A stretch of DNA of 64,000 nt from Aurantiacibacter odishensis (lineage in GTDB: Bacteria > Pseudomonadota > Alphaproteobacteria > Sphingomonadales > Sphingomonadaceae), in NCBI RefSeq assembly GCF_003605195.1, contig NZ_QYOS01000023.1:186001-250000 (forward strand), read 5' to 3'. The notes under the pieces are model-generated. The model was not told the DNA's origin, did no database searches, and saw nothing but the letters and a program-made list of their open reading frames with translations. The translations under genes and the position numbers were made by a program. How positions within the stretch are numbered: position 1 is the stretch's first letter; the number at the start of each line of letters is the position of its first letter. Positions 8,021 to 17,280 of the stretch are shown piece after piece.

Positions 8021-9996
8021 TGAGGGCGCGGGGGGCCACTTCGCTGCTTGCCGCCAGTGCGCTGGTGCTCGCCTCGTGCGGTGGCGGAGGATCGGGCAGC
8101 GGCGGGCAGACGCCGACACCCAACGCCACGGCAACCGCTACGCCAACACCCACGCCCGGCTCTCCGTTCGTGGCCCCGGCGCAGGAGGCTCTCACCACCG
8201 CCGAGGTCGGCCAGATCATCGCACAGGCGGTGGCAGAAGCGCAGGCGCGCGGCCTGCCCTCCTTCATCGCGGTGACGGACCGGGTGGGCAACGTGCTGGG
8301 CGTTTTCCGCATGAACGGCGCGCGCGACACCGCCGTTGTCAGCCGAAAGCGCATCGGCGCGGATTTGCCCGCAGGCCAGATATTCGGCCTGCAAGGCGCA
8401 GAAGTGCCCGCGCAGCTTCCCGCCATCGCCAAGGCGGTGACGGGGGCATACCTCTCCAGCAGCGGCAACGCCTTCACCAGCCGAACCGCCAGCCAGATCG
8501 TGCAGGAACACTTCCCGCCAGCGCCCACCACGGTCGGACTCGAAAGCGGGCCGCTGTTTGGCGTGCAGTTCAGCCAGCTTCCCTGTTCGGACCTCTCCGC
8601 GCGGTTCGGTGACGGCATGATCGGCCCCAAGCGTTCGCCGCTGGGCCTCGCGGCCGATCCGGGCGGAGTCCCGCTTTACAAGAACGGTGTGGTCGTGGGC
8701 GGCATCGGCGTGATGGGCGACGGGGACTATGGCTTCGATGCCAACATCCTCGACGTCGAGAACGATGCCGAGGAAGCCATCGCCATCGCCGGGGCGCAGG
8801 GCTTCATGGCGCCGGACGACATCCGCGCAAACCGCATTTTCGTCGACGGCACTTCGCTGCGCTTCACCGATGTACCCACCAACCTTGGCGGCACCGGCAG
8901 CAGCTTTGCCGCGATCGACGGCACGGCGGGCAACCTGTTCGCCGTGCCCGGTTACTACACCGGCGCAGGGCTGGTCGCGGGCACGACCTATGGCACCAGT
9001 GCCTCCGGCCTGCGCGCGGCGACGGCGACGGATTTTGCCCTCCCCGGCGCCTTCATTCTCGACGATGGCAGCGGCAATCCTCGCTATCCCATCCGCGGCG
9101 GCACCGATGCGGCCAGCGTCGCGCAGCCGCTGACGCAGGCCGAGGTCCGCGCGATCATGGAAGAGGCCTTTGCCGTCCTTTCCCGCGCCCGCGCCCAGAT
9201 TCGCCGCCCGCTCGATTCCACGATGCAGGCGAGCATCAGCGTGGTCGACACGCATGGCGAGATCCTCGGCATCGTGCGTTCGTCGGACGGACCGATCTTC
9301 GGCATCGACGTGAGCCTGCAGAAGGCCCGCACGGCGACCTTCTTCTCCAATCCGGTGGCTGCGCAGCAGTTGCTGGACGCGGGCGGCCCTGTGGCGACAT
9401 ACGTGCAGCGCGTGCGCGATTTCCTCGGCGATCCGAATGCGCTCACCGGCAGCCACGCCTTTGCCGACCGTTCGGGTGGCAACCTCTCGCGGCCCTACTT
9501 CCCCGATGGCGAGGTGGGCATGCCGCCCGGCCCGCTCTCGGTCGCCGACAGCGCGACCTTCAGCCCCTTCATGGTCGGATTGCAGACAGACCTCGTCGGC
9601 GATGAGATATTCGAGCACGTGTTCTTCACAGCCGGCCTGAATGCCGACACCCCGCGCGGCTGCACCGCCGTGCCGGTTTCGCCATCGGGCCTGCCGCGCG
9701 TCGCCAACGGTATCCAGATCTTCCCCGGCTCCGTGCCGATTTACCGGAGCGGCGTGCTGGTGGGCGGCATCGGCGTTTCGGGCGACGGGATCGATCAGGA
9801 TGACATGGTCAGCTTCCTCGGCCTGCATAATGCAGGGCTGCGCCTCAACACCGGTATCGGCAACGCGCCCAAGGACATCCGCGCCGACACCATCGAGGTG
9901 CGCACCGGCGGCACGACCACGCGGCTGCGCTATGTGAACTGCCCTTTCGCTCCATTCCTCGACGATCCGGCGCAGAACGTGTGCGAGGGTCTGTAG
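8020..9996 (+). CDS. lipoprotein with two GlcG/HbpS-like heme-binding domains
   Basis: 658-residue predicted lipoprotein. The signal peptide ends in LAS|C20, followed by a Gly/Ser and Thr-Pro linker (residues 21-48). Two GlcG/HbpS-type modules follow, one at about 60-270 and one at about 375-620. In each, an (A/V)xxAxxxA helix is followed by a strand such as SFIAVTDRVGNVLGVFR or SISVVDTHGEILGIV, and later a glycine-rich GVVVGGIGVMGDG or GVLVGGIGVSGDG turn. GlcG-family proteins bind heme or small ligands. Its place between multiheme cytochromes and a beta-barrel gene, with TAATG coupling upstream and an adjacent stop/GTG downstream, suggests an accessory of the same assembly. The exact role is inferred. 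Confidence 0.8.
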   Translation: MRARGATSLLAASALVLASCGGGGSGSGGQTPTPNATATATPTPTPGSPFVAPAQEALTTAEVGQIIAQAVAEAQARGLPSFIAVTDRVGNVLGVFRMNGARDTAVVSRKRIGADLPAGQIFGLQGAEVPAQLPAIAKAVTGAYLSSSGNAFTSRTASQIVQEHFPPAPTTVGLESGPLFGVQFSQLPCSDLSARFGDGMIGPKRSPLGLAADPGGVPLYKNGVVVGGIGVMGDGDYGFDANILDVENDAEEAIAIAGAQGFMAPDDIRANRIFVDGTSLRFTDVPTNLGGTGSSFAAIDGTAGNLFAVPGYYTGAGLVAGTTYGTSASGLRAATATDFALPGAFILDDGSGNPRYPIRGGTDAASVAQPLTQAEVRAIMEEAFAVLSRARAQIRRPLDSTMQASISVVDTHGEILGIVRSSDGPIFGIDVSLQKARTATFFSNPVAAQQLLDAGGPVATYVQRVRDFLGDPNALTGSHAFADRSGGNLSRPYFPDGEVGMPPGPLSVADSATFSPFMVGLQTDLVGDEIFEHVFFTAGLNADTPRGCTAVPVSPSGLPRVANGIQIFPGSVPIYRSGVLVGGIGVSGDGIDQDDMVSFLGLHNAGLRLNTGIGNAPKDIRADTIEVRTGGTTTRLRYVNCPFAPFLDDPAQNVCEGL

Positions 9997-12039
9997 GTGA
10001 GCACTTCGCTGTCACTCCTCCTCCTCGCCAGCGCGGCGCACCCGGTGGGGCCGATGCCGCAGCAGGCGCAGGAACCACCCGCGCAGCAGGAGCAAGAGCG
10101 CCAGCGGCCTGACGGGGGGCTGGGAACGCAGGTCGATCCTGCCGAGGCTGTCGACCCTGAGATCATCGAGGGTCGCCGCCGCCCCGGCTACGTGGGCGAA
10201 CTGCCCGATCCCGTCACACAGGATAACGAAGGCGCGGTGCGCGCGCCGCCGCCGCAGGCTTTCCCGACCGACCAGATCCCGATCCCGGACCGCTGGCGAC
10301 TGATGCAGACGCTCGCCCCGGTGATCGGTCCGCAGATGGACGCGGCGATCAATTCCAGTATCTTTGATCCCTATCACCAAAACACCTACAAGGGCGACCG
10401 TCCGATCTGCGTCGGTAGTGACGAGGAACGCCAACGCCGCGCCGCCATGCGCGCCGCAGCGGAGATGGCAGAACGAGAAGCCGCCGCTGCCGAAGGTCGC
10501 ACCTACGACCCAGACGCCGTAAACTATCCGGTCGGCAGCGCCGAGTGCTGGACGCCGCGCTTCCTCGGCCTTGAAGGCAACGACTGGTTCTTCGTCGTCA
10601 ACGCCATTTCCGACACGGTGATAGAGCCGCGCACTTTCCCCATCCCCGTCGGCGTGCAGACGACCGAGGACCCGAACCGGCTGGACGTGTTCGGCAGCGA
10701 TTTCTCGCCGGTCTTCTCGCAGACCTTCATCTTCGGCGCGGCGCTGATCAAGGGCTCCACCGCCTACAAGCCGCCCGATGTCGAATACCGCGTCACGCTG
10801 GCCTACAACGTCAATTACGTCGACGTGCCGGAACGCCGCGTCCTGCTGGTGGAGCCAAGCCGCCCCTCGCACCGCCTCGATCACTATCTCGGCGTGCAGG
10901 AAGCCTTCTTTGACTATCACATCCGCAACACCAGCGAGCGGTACGATTTCGACAGCTTCCGCATCGGCATCCAGCCGTTCCAGGCAGACTTCCGCGGCTT
11001 CCTGTTCAACGACAGCCAGCTGGGCATCCGCTTCTTCGGCACCCGCGACAACAATCGCTTCCAGTACAACGTAGGCGCGTTCTGGCGGCTGGAGAAGGAT
11101 ACGAACTCCGGCCTCAACGCGATCACGCAGACGCCGCGCAGCGATTTCGTGTTCATCGCCAATGCCTATCGCCAGGATTTCCTGATCCCGGCGCTGACCA
11201 GCCAGATTACCTTCGCCTACAACATGAACCGCGAGGCGGGCGACGTGGAGATCGACCGCAACGGCTTTCCCGTGCGCCCCGCCCTGCTCGGCACCCTGCG
11301 CGGGCGCGAGTACGATGTGCTCTACGTCGGTTACAACGCCGACGGGCGCATCGGCCGCATCAACATCACCGCCAGCCTATACGGCGCATTCGGAGAAGAC
11401 CGGAACAGTTTCTTCACCGATCAGCCCGCCGATATCCGCGCCTTCTTCGGCGCGACCGAACTTTCGTACGACCGCGACTGGATGCGCTTCCGTCTGTCCG
11501 CCCTCTACGCCAGCGGGGATTCCGATCCGTTCGACGATGTGGAAGGCGGTTACGACGCGATTTTCGAGAACCCGATCTTTGCCGGCGCCGATACAAGCTA
11601 CTGGATTCGCCAGACGATCCCCTTTGCAGGCGGCGGCCGCGCCATCGCGGTGAACGGGCGCAACGGCATTCTCAACAACCTGCGCCCGTCGAAGGAACAG
11701 GGGCAGTCGAACTTCAACAATCCCGGCCTGATCCTGGCGGGCGTGGGCGCGGATTTCGACCTTACGCCGGAATTCCGCCTCTCCACCAATGCCAACCACC
11801 TGTGGTTCGAGAATACCGCCGTGCTGGAGGCGCTGCGCGTCGAGGGTTCCATCCCGAAGGACATCGGCTTCGACGTATCCGCTGCCGCGATCTGGCGGCC
11901 CAATGCCAACCAGAACCTCGTCTTCCGCCTCTCCGCCGCCGCGCTGGTGGCGGGGGATGGCTTTCGCGACCTGTTCGATAACCTGGGGCAGGACCGGGTC
12001 TATTACTCCGTCCTTGCCAATGCGGTGCTGACCTACTGA
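9997..12039 (+). CDS. putative outer-membrane beta-barrel protein of the cytochrome cluster
   Basis: 680 residues. It has a short N-terminal signal (SLSLLLLASAA), then a Gln/Pro-rich linker and a soluble part to about residue 190. A long series of alternating hydrophobic/aromatic strands follows (for example FNDSQLGIRFFGTRDN and FQYNVGAFWRLEK), and the protein ends in Tyr (VLANAVLTY) as outer-membrane barrels commonly do. No CxxCH is present. GTG at 9997 directly follows the upstream TAG, and the stop overlaps the next ATG (TGATG), so it is translated with its neighbours. Size and position resemble the barrel component of outer-membrane electron conduits, but I see no diagnostic MtrB-type motif. 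Hypothetical, with moderate confidence in the barrel fold. Confidence 0.7.
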   Translation: MSTSLSLLLLASAAHPVGPMPQQAQEPPAQQEQERQRPDGGLGTQVDPAEAVDPEIIEGRRRPGYVGELPDPVTQDNEGAVRAPPPQAFPTDQIPIPDRWRLMQTLAPVIGPQMDAAINSSIFDPYHQNTYKGDRPICVGSDEERQRRAAMRAAAEMAEREAAAAEGRTYDPDAVNYPVGSAECWTPRFLGLEGNDWFFVVNAISDTVIEPRTFPIPVGVQTTEDPNRLDVFGSDFSPVFSQTFIFGAALIKGSTAYKPPDVEYRVTLAYNVNYVDVPERRVLLVEPSRPSHRLDHYLGVQEAFFDYHIRNTSERYDFDSFRIGIQPFQADFRGFLFNDSQLGIRFFGTRDNNRFQYNVGAFWRLEKDTNSGLNAITQTPRSDFVFIANAYRQDFLIPALTSQITFAYNMNREAGDVEIDRNGFPVRPALLGTLRGREYDVLYVGYNADGRIGRINITASLYGAFGEDRNSFFTDQPADIRAFFGATELSYDRDWMRFRLSALYASGDSDPFDDVEGGYDAIFENPIFAGADTSYWIRQTIPFAGGGRAIAVNGRNGILNNLRPSKEQGQSNFNNPGLILAGVGADFDLTPEFRLSTNANHLWFENTAVLEALRVEGSIPKDIGFDVSAAAIWRPNANQNLVFRLSAAALVAGDGFRDLFDNLGQDRVYYSVLANAVLTY

Positions 12040-15000
12040 TGCTGAAACGCCTTTCCCCTCGCCATGTCGTGCCTGCCGTGTTCGCCGCCGGGGCTGCCCT
12101 GCTGGGCGCGGGATCGCTGATGGCGGCGGGCGGATACGAAGAGGCGGTCTACCGCGATTACGAAGCTGCGGGCGTGCTGGCGGAACCCGCCCCACAGAAC
12201 CAGACCTGGCGCGAAGCGGTCGACAAGTCGGAAGGCTGCCTCACCTGCCACTCCGCCTCCGACGCCCCGGTGATGACGGGGCTGGAAGACGTGCCGCGCC
12301 TGTCCACCATGCACGTGTCCGATGCCGTGGTGCTGGGCTGCACCGATTGCCACGGCGGCAACGAGGAAGTGAAGGGCAACCCGGACCTGGGCTTCGACCA
12401 TCCGGACTACGTCGCCGCACGCGAAGCCGCCCACGTGCTGCCGAGCTATCCCGAAAGCTGGCACTATCCCTCGTCGGCGAACCCGGAGCGGTCATACTCA
12501 CTGCTGAACCGCGAGACGCCCGAATTCGTCAAGTTCGTGAATCCCAGCGACTACCGCATTGCGCGCGAAGCCTGCGGGGCCTGCCACATACAGGTGATCG
12601 AGGCAGCCGAACGCTCGCTGATGGCAACGGGCGCAATGCTGTGGGGCGGGGCTGCCTACAACAACGGGATTCTGCCCTTCAAGAACTACGTCATCGGCGA
12701 AGCCTACACCCGTGAGGGCGAGGCGGCGCTGATCCAGAGCGCCATGCCAGCGGAAGGGGAGCCGTTCGGCACGGTCTCCACCGAGCAGGCGGAGCGTGGC
12801 GCGCTGGCGGCGCTCTATCCGCTGCCCACGTGGCAGGTTGTCCCGCCGGCTGACGTGTTCCGCGTATTCGAGCGCGGCGGCCGCACGATCAACTCGCAGT
12901 TCCCGGAAATCGGCATTCCCAATCCCACCGGCCAGATCCAGCGGCTGGAGGAACCGGGCAGGCCGGACCTCAAGCAGTCGAACCGTGGCCCCGGCACGGG
13001 CCTTCGCGCCGCGATCCCGGTGCTCAACATTCACAAGACCCGCCTCAACGATCCGTTCACCTGGTTCATGGGCACGAACGACCAGCCGGGCGACTATCGC
13101 CATTCCGGCTGTTCGAGTTGCCACGTGGTCTATGCGAACGACCGCGAGTATCGCCACTCCCTGACCTACGCCCAATATGGCCGCGACGGGCAGACGATCA
13201 CCGCCGACCCGACGATCAATCGCCAGCGCGCCGAAAGCCACGGTTCCTATGCCGACAGCGGCCATGGCGGCCTCGTGCATCCCGGCCACAGTGACGCTCA
13301 CAGCGGCAACGACCACGGCGAAGTGCCCTTGGACGAGCGCGAGAGAGGCCACCCGCTGCAGCACGTCTTCACCCGCGCCATTCCCACCGCGCAGTGCATG
13401 AATTGCCACATGCACCAGCCCAACATCTTCCTGAACTCCTACCTCGGCTACACCATGTGGGATTACGAGACCGACGCGCCTTTCATGTGGCCCGGCCCGG
13501 AAAACCGAACGCCGCGCCCCGAAGGCATGAGCGACGAGGAATACGAGGAGTTCTACCGCACCCAGCGCTATCTGACGGCGGAGGAAGTGCGCCACGTGCT
13601 CGACCGCAATCCAGAGGGCGCGGCCCCGCGCGGCCTGTGGGCGGATCTCGATTTCCTGCGCAACGTATATGACCTGAACGACGACCTGGAACACACCCAG
13701 TTCGCCGACTACCACGGTCACGGCTGGAACTTCCGCGCCATCTTCAAGCGCGACCGGGAGGGCAACCTGCTGGATGCCGACGGCGAGATCCTGCGCCCCG
13801 GCAACCGCGAAACCGATACGCCAGAACAGTTCGCGTATCACGAGAACCGCTGGCGCCAGCGCTTCCGCCGCGATGGCGAAGGGCAATTCGTGGAGGTCGA
13901 GGACGACCCGGCCGAGAATGGCACCAACAATCCCGGCGTGGCGGTGCACATGATGTCCATCCATGCCGAGAACGGGATGCAGTGCGCCGACTGCCACTAC
14001 GCGCAGGATAGCCACGGCAACGGCTTGATCTACGGCGAAGTCGCCAATGCCATAGAGATCGGCTGCGTAGACTGCCACGGCACGGCGGACGACTATCCAA
14101 CCCTGCGTACCAGCGGCCCGGCGGCCCCGCCCGAGGGGCATGACCTGACCCTGCTGCGCAATCCCGACGGCCGTCGCCGCTTCGAATGGCGCGAGGACCC
14201 GGACAGCGGGCGACGCACGCTGATCCAGCGCTCCATCGTCGATCCGGACCTGTCGTGGGAAGTCAGCCTGGTGCGCGACAGCGTCGATCCCACCTCACCC
14301 GGTTTCAACGTGAAGTCCGCCCGCTCCAAGCTCGTTTCCGCCGACGCTGCCGAAACCGGCGTGTTCAACTTCGGCCCCGGCATCGCGCCCGAAGACCGCG
14401 CTCATGACAGCAAGGACATGGCCTGCTTCACCTGCCACCTTTCGTGGACCACCAGTTGCGGCGGCTGCCACCTGCCGATCGAGGCGAACTGGCAGAGCGA
14501 AGTGCACCGCTACGACGGCGGCACTACCCGCAACTTCGCCACTTACAACCCGCAGGTGGCGCGCGACGAGATGTTCCAGCTGGGCATCCACCAGACCACC
14601 AAGGGCAACCAGGTCGCGCCCGTGCGCTCAACCAGCGCGCTGGTGCTCAGCAGCACCAACATCAATCGCGAGCGTATCTATATCCAGCAGCCGCCGATCA
14701 GCGCGGCGGGCTTCTCCTCGCAGGCCTTCGCCCCCCACTTCCCGCACACCGTCCGGCGCGAGGAAACCAAGCAGTGCAGCGATTGCCACCTGTCCGATGC
14801 CGAGGACAACAACGCCATCATGGCGCAGCTGTTGCTGCTGGGGACGAACTACGTGAACTTCGTCGGCATGAATGCCTGGACCGGCCTCGAAGGCGGGTTC
14901 GAGGCGGTGCGCGTCACCGAGTGGGAAGAGCCGCAGGCCGTGCTCGGTTCCTACCTCCACCGCTACGCCTACCCCGATTACTACGCCCAGTTCGTGAACG

Positions 15001-16334
15001 AGGGGAACCGCGAGCTGCGCGACTGGACGCGCGGCAAGTTCTTCGATGAAGACCTGTCGGGCGAAACGTACGCGGTGGAACAGTTCGCCAATGTCCACGA
15101 GGGGACCAGCGACCGGGTCGGCTGCCTGCAGATGCGGGGCGAGTATATGTTCGTGGCCGAAGGGCGCGGCGGTTTCCGCGTCTATGACATCGCCTCCATC
15201 GCCAACAAGGGCTTCTCCGAACGCATCATAACGGCGCCGTTCAGCCCCTTGGGGCATGACACGCACGTGGATACTCGAAACGCGACGTGCATGGCGCTGC
15301 CCACCAACCAACCCATCGCGCCCACCCGCAACACCGAGCAGATCCGGCAAATGAACGAGGAGCAGTCGTTCCTGCCGATCTATTCCTACGCGGCGATCTC
15401 TGACGCGGTGGAGGGGCTGATCCTCGTCAACGTCAACACGCTGGCCGACGGCGAATTCCGCAACAACCACCTCGCCCGCGCGACCTACGCCGATGGCTCG
15501 GATGCCTGGAACCCGGACGGCGTGCTGGACGGGGCGCGGCATATCCACCTGGCAGGCGAAGTGGCCTACATCACCGCCGATGTCGGCCTGGTGGTGGTGG
15601 ACATCGCCGATCCCACGCGGCCCGAACTCACCGCCGTCATTCCGATGGACGATGCACGGGCCTCCGCCATCCAGTTCCGCTACCTGTGGGTGACGGACGC
15701 GGACGGGATAAAGCTGTTCGACGTGACGGACCTGCGCCAGCCGGTTCAGCGCACGCAGGGCACGTTCCTGCTGCCCGACGCGCGCCGCATCTACATCGCA
15801 CGAACCTATCTCTACGTTGCGGCCGGGGCGGACGGACTGGTGATGCTGGACGTGACGCGCCCGCTCGCTCCGCAGCGCCACGTGCCGCCAGCGCCCTACG
15901 CCAATCCCTGGCCCGCGGGGCAGACGCCGGACGCGCAGGACGTGATCGTCGCCTCCACCAACGCCAGCCTGTTCGCCTACGTCGCCGACGGGCGCAACGG
16001 CATGAAGGTGTTCCAGATGACCAGCCCCGACAGCCAGCCCAACTACTACGGCTTCAGCCCCGCGCCGATGCCCGAACTGATCGCCTGGGCGCGCACGCAG
16101 TCGCCCGCGATTGCGCTGTCGAAGGGCCTTGACCGGGACCGGGCGGTGGACGAGACCGGCGGCCAGATGGCGGTGTTCGGGCGGCTCGGCTCCCGCCCGT
16201 TCAATCGCGCGGAAATGGAGAACCTGTTCCTGAACGATGCCGGTATCCCGTGGCGCGTATCGGACGATGCCGATATGGCCGCGTGGGTGCCCGGTGCCGG
16301 ACCGGTGATGGCGCGGCGCAGACCGGGGCAATGA
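12039..16334 (+). CDS. decaheme cytochrome c fused to C-terminal LVIVD repeats
   Basis: 1431-residue exported protein. The signal peptide (to about residue 30) is followed by ten CxxCH sites in order: CLTCH (67), CTDCH, CGACH, CSSCH, CMNCH, CADCH, CVDCH, CFTCH, CGGCH and CSDCH (913). Many extra His residues could serve as distal ligands, and a His-rich loop sits between hemes 4 and 5 (about residues 395-430). From about 1040 to 1330 there are LVIVD-type repeats, for example GFRVYDIASI, GLVVVDIADP, GIKLFDVTDL and GLVMLDVTRP, a family thought to form a beta-propeller at the cell surface. It is the last gene of the plus-strand cytochrome operon and is convergent with the phosphodiesterase gene. 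A role as terminal, possibly surface-exposed, electron-transfer protein is inferred. Confidence 0.88.
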   Translation: MLKRLSPRHVVPAVFAAGAALLGAGSLMAAGGYEEAVYRDYEAAGVLAEPAPQNQTWREAVDKSEGCLTCHSASDAPVMTGLEDVPRLSTMHVSDAVVLGCTDCHGGNEEVKGNPDLGFDHPDYVAAREAAHVLPSYPESWHYPSSANPERSYSLLNRETPEFVKFVNPSDYRIAREACGACHIQVIEAAERSLMATGAMLWGGAAYNNGILPFKNYVIGEAYTREGEAALIQSAMPAEGEPFGTVSTEQAERGALAALYPLPTWQVVPPADVFRVFERGGRTINSQFPEIGIPNPTGQIQRLEEPGRPDLKQSNRGPGTGLRAAIPVLNIHKTRLNDPFTWFMGTNDQPGDYRHSGCSSCHVVYANDREYRHSLTYAQYGRDGQTITADPTINRQRAESHGSYADSGHGGLVHPGHSDAHSGNDHGEVPLDERERGHPLQHVFTRAIPTAQCMNCHMHQPNIFLNSYLGYTMWDYETDAPFMWPGPENRTPRPEGMSDEEYEEFYRTQRYLTAEEVRHVLDRNPEGAAPRGLWADLDFLRNVYDLNDDLEHTQFADYHGHGWNFRAIFKRDREGNLLDADGEILRPGNRETDTPEQFAYHENRWRQRFRRDGEGQFVEVEDDPAENGTNNPGVAVHMMSIHAENGMQCADCHYAQDSHGNGLIYGEVANAIEIGCVDCHGTADDYPTLRTSGPAAPPEGHDLTLLRNPDGRRRFEWREDPDSGRRTLIQRSIVDPDLSWEVSLVRDSVDPTSPGFNVKSARSKLVSADAAETGVFNFGPGIAPEDRAHDSKDMACFTCHLSWTTSCGGCHLPIEANWQSEVHRYDGGTTRNFATYNPQVARDEMFQLGIHQTTKGNQVAPVRSTSALVLSSTNINRERIYIQQPPISAAGFSSQAFAPHFPHTVRREETKQCSDCHLSDAEDNNAIMAQLLLLGTNYVNFVGMNAWTGLEGGFEAVRVTEWEEPQAVLGSYLHRYAYPDYYAQFVNEGNRELRDWTRGKFFDEDLSGETYAVEQFANVHEGTSDRVGCLQMRGEYMFVAEGRGGFRVYDIASIANKGFSERIITAPFSPLGHDTHVDTRNATCMALPTNQPIAPTRNTEQIRQMNEEQSFLPIYSYAAISDAVEGLILVNVNTLADGEFRNNHLARATYADGSDAWNPDGVLDGARHIHLAGEVAYITADVGLVVVDIADPTRPELTAVIPMDDARASAIQFRYLWVTDADGIKLFDVTDLRQPVQRTQGTFLLPDARRIYIARTYLYVAAGADGLVMLDVTRPLAPQRHVPPAPYANPWPAGQTPDAQDVIVASTNASLFAYVADGRNGMKVFQMTSPDSQPNYYGFSPAPMPELIAWARTQSPAIALSKGLDRDRAVDETGGQMAVFGRLGSRPFNRAEMENLFLNDAGIPWRVSDDADMAAWVPGAGPVMARRRPGQ

Positions 16335-16355
16335 CCGCCCGCTGGTTGCCGAGGG

Positions 16356-17216
16356 CTAACCCAGCCCCTTCTCGTCTTCCATGTGCTTGATCATCGGGAC
16401 GAGATGCGGGCCGTAGTAGGCGAGCACCTCCCAGTCGCCCACGCGCTCGTAATGGCTGGCGAGGTGCCCGTTCTCCCAGCGGTGCAGCGCGTAGGTCGGC
16501 GGCTCCGTTGTGATGAGAGCGCGGCTGTCGGGCTTCGTGCTGCTGATCGGGCGCATGTCCATCGACACCAGCGGCGCGACCGAGGGCGTTACGCTGACAG
16601 GAATGCCGCAGAACCGCGCGCTCAGCTGGCGGTGCAGGTGCCCGCAGTGGATCGCCAGCACGCGCGCCTCGTGACCCGACAGCGCCTCGCACAACCGCGC
16701 CAGCCACTTGTCCGCCGGGTCGGGGTCCATCCATGCGATGCCAGAGATCACCGGTGGGTGATGCATGAAGATGACGACGGGCACATCAGGGTTGTCCGCC
16801 AGAATGCCCGCCAGCCACGAGGCGCGCTTCTCGCAGAAGGCACCGCCGTGGCGCCCCGGCTCCAGCGTGTCGAGAAGGATGACCAGCAGGCCGTCCTGCA
16901 TGAATGCGCTCTGGATGAAGCCCTCGTCGGTCGTCTGGGTATCGGGAAAAGCGTTCAGCAGTTCCTCGCGCGTGTCGTGATTACCCACCAGCGCCTTTAC
17001 CGGCATGTCGAGTTCGGACAGCAGTTCGGCGGTTTTCTCGAAAGATTCGCGGTCGCCGCGATCGGTGATGTCGCCGGTCAGCAGCAGCAGGTCGACAGGG
17101 TTGGGCTGCTTCTGCAACCGGTCCAGCACAGCGCGAAAACGCTGGCGGTTCAGTTCCTCAGGACGCGCTTCGGGCTCGAAGCCGATATGGATATCGGTCA
17201 TCTGCGCGATAATCAT
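16356..17216 (-). CDS. metallophosphoesterase, CpdA-like (cyclic-nucleotide phosphodiesterase candidate)
   Basis: 286-residue calcineurin-like enzyme with all five metal-site blocks: TDIH near residue 8, GDITDRG, GNHD, HHPP and CGHLHR. This arrangement is that of class III cyclic-nucleotide phosphodiesterases (CpdA/Rv0805) and of GpdQ-type glycerophosphodiesterases; sequence reading alone cannot separate the two. The start is the ATG at 17216 behind GGGGG (17224-17228). It is the last gene on the minus strand after the FHA-decaheme gene, 64 nt downstream. The neighbouring cyclase and cNMP-binding oxidoreductase favour cAMP as the substrate, by inference. Confidence 0.85.
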   Translation of the reverse strand: MIIAQMTDIHIGFEPEARPEELNRQRFRAVLDRLQKQPNPVDLLLLTGDITDRGDRESFEKTAELLSELDMPVKALVGNHDTREELLNAFPDTQTTDEGFIQSAFMQDGLLVILLDTLEPGRHGGAFCEKRASWLAGILADNPDVPVVIFMHHPPVISGIAWMDPDPADKWLARLCEALSGHEARVLAIHCGHLHRQLSARFCGIPVSVTPSVAPLVSMDMRPISSTKPDSRALITTEPPTYALHRWENGHLASHYERVGDWEVLAYYGPHLVPMIKHMEDEKGLG

Positions 17217-17280
17217 GCCGCATCCCCCAACGTGACATCCCCCTTGTCGGCGGCAGCGTTCCTGACCGATCCCGCTCCTG

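Noticed and set aside
7954-9828. 624-codon minus-strand open frame opposite the GlcG-like lipoprotein gene
   Set aside because: No domain, composition dominated by Ala/Gly/Arg/His, and the plus-strand reading has a lipobox and two related domains.
12498-16331. Two long minus-strand open frames opposite the decaheme gene
   Set aside because: The plus strand carries ten CxxCH motifs; antisense frames are a GC effect.
6584-16334. Naming the cluster mtrCAB or pioAB
   Set aside because: Only a resemblance in layout; no component-specific motif can be verified without a search.
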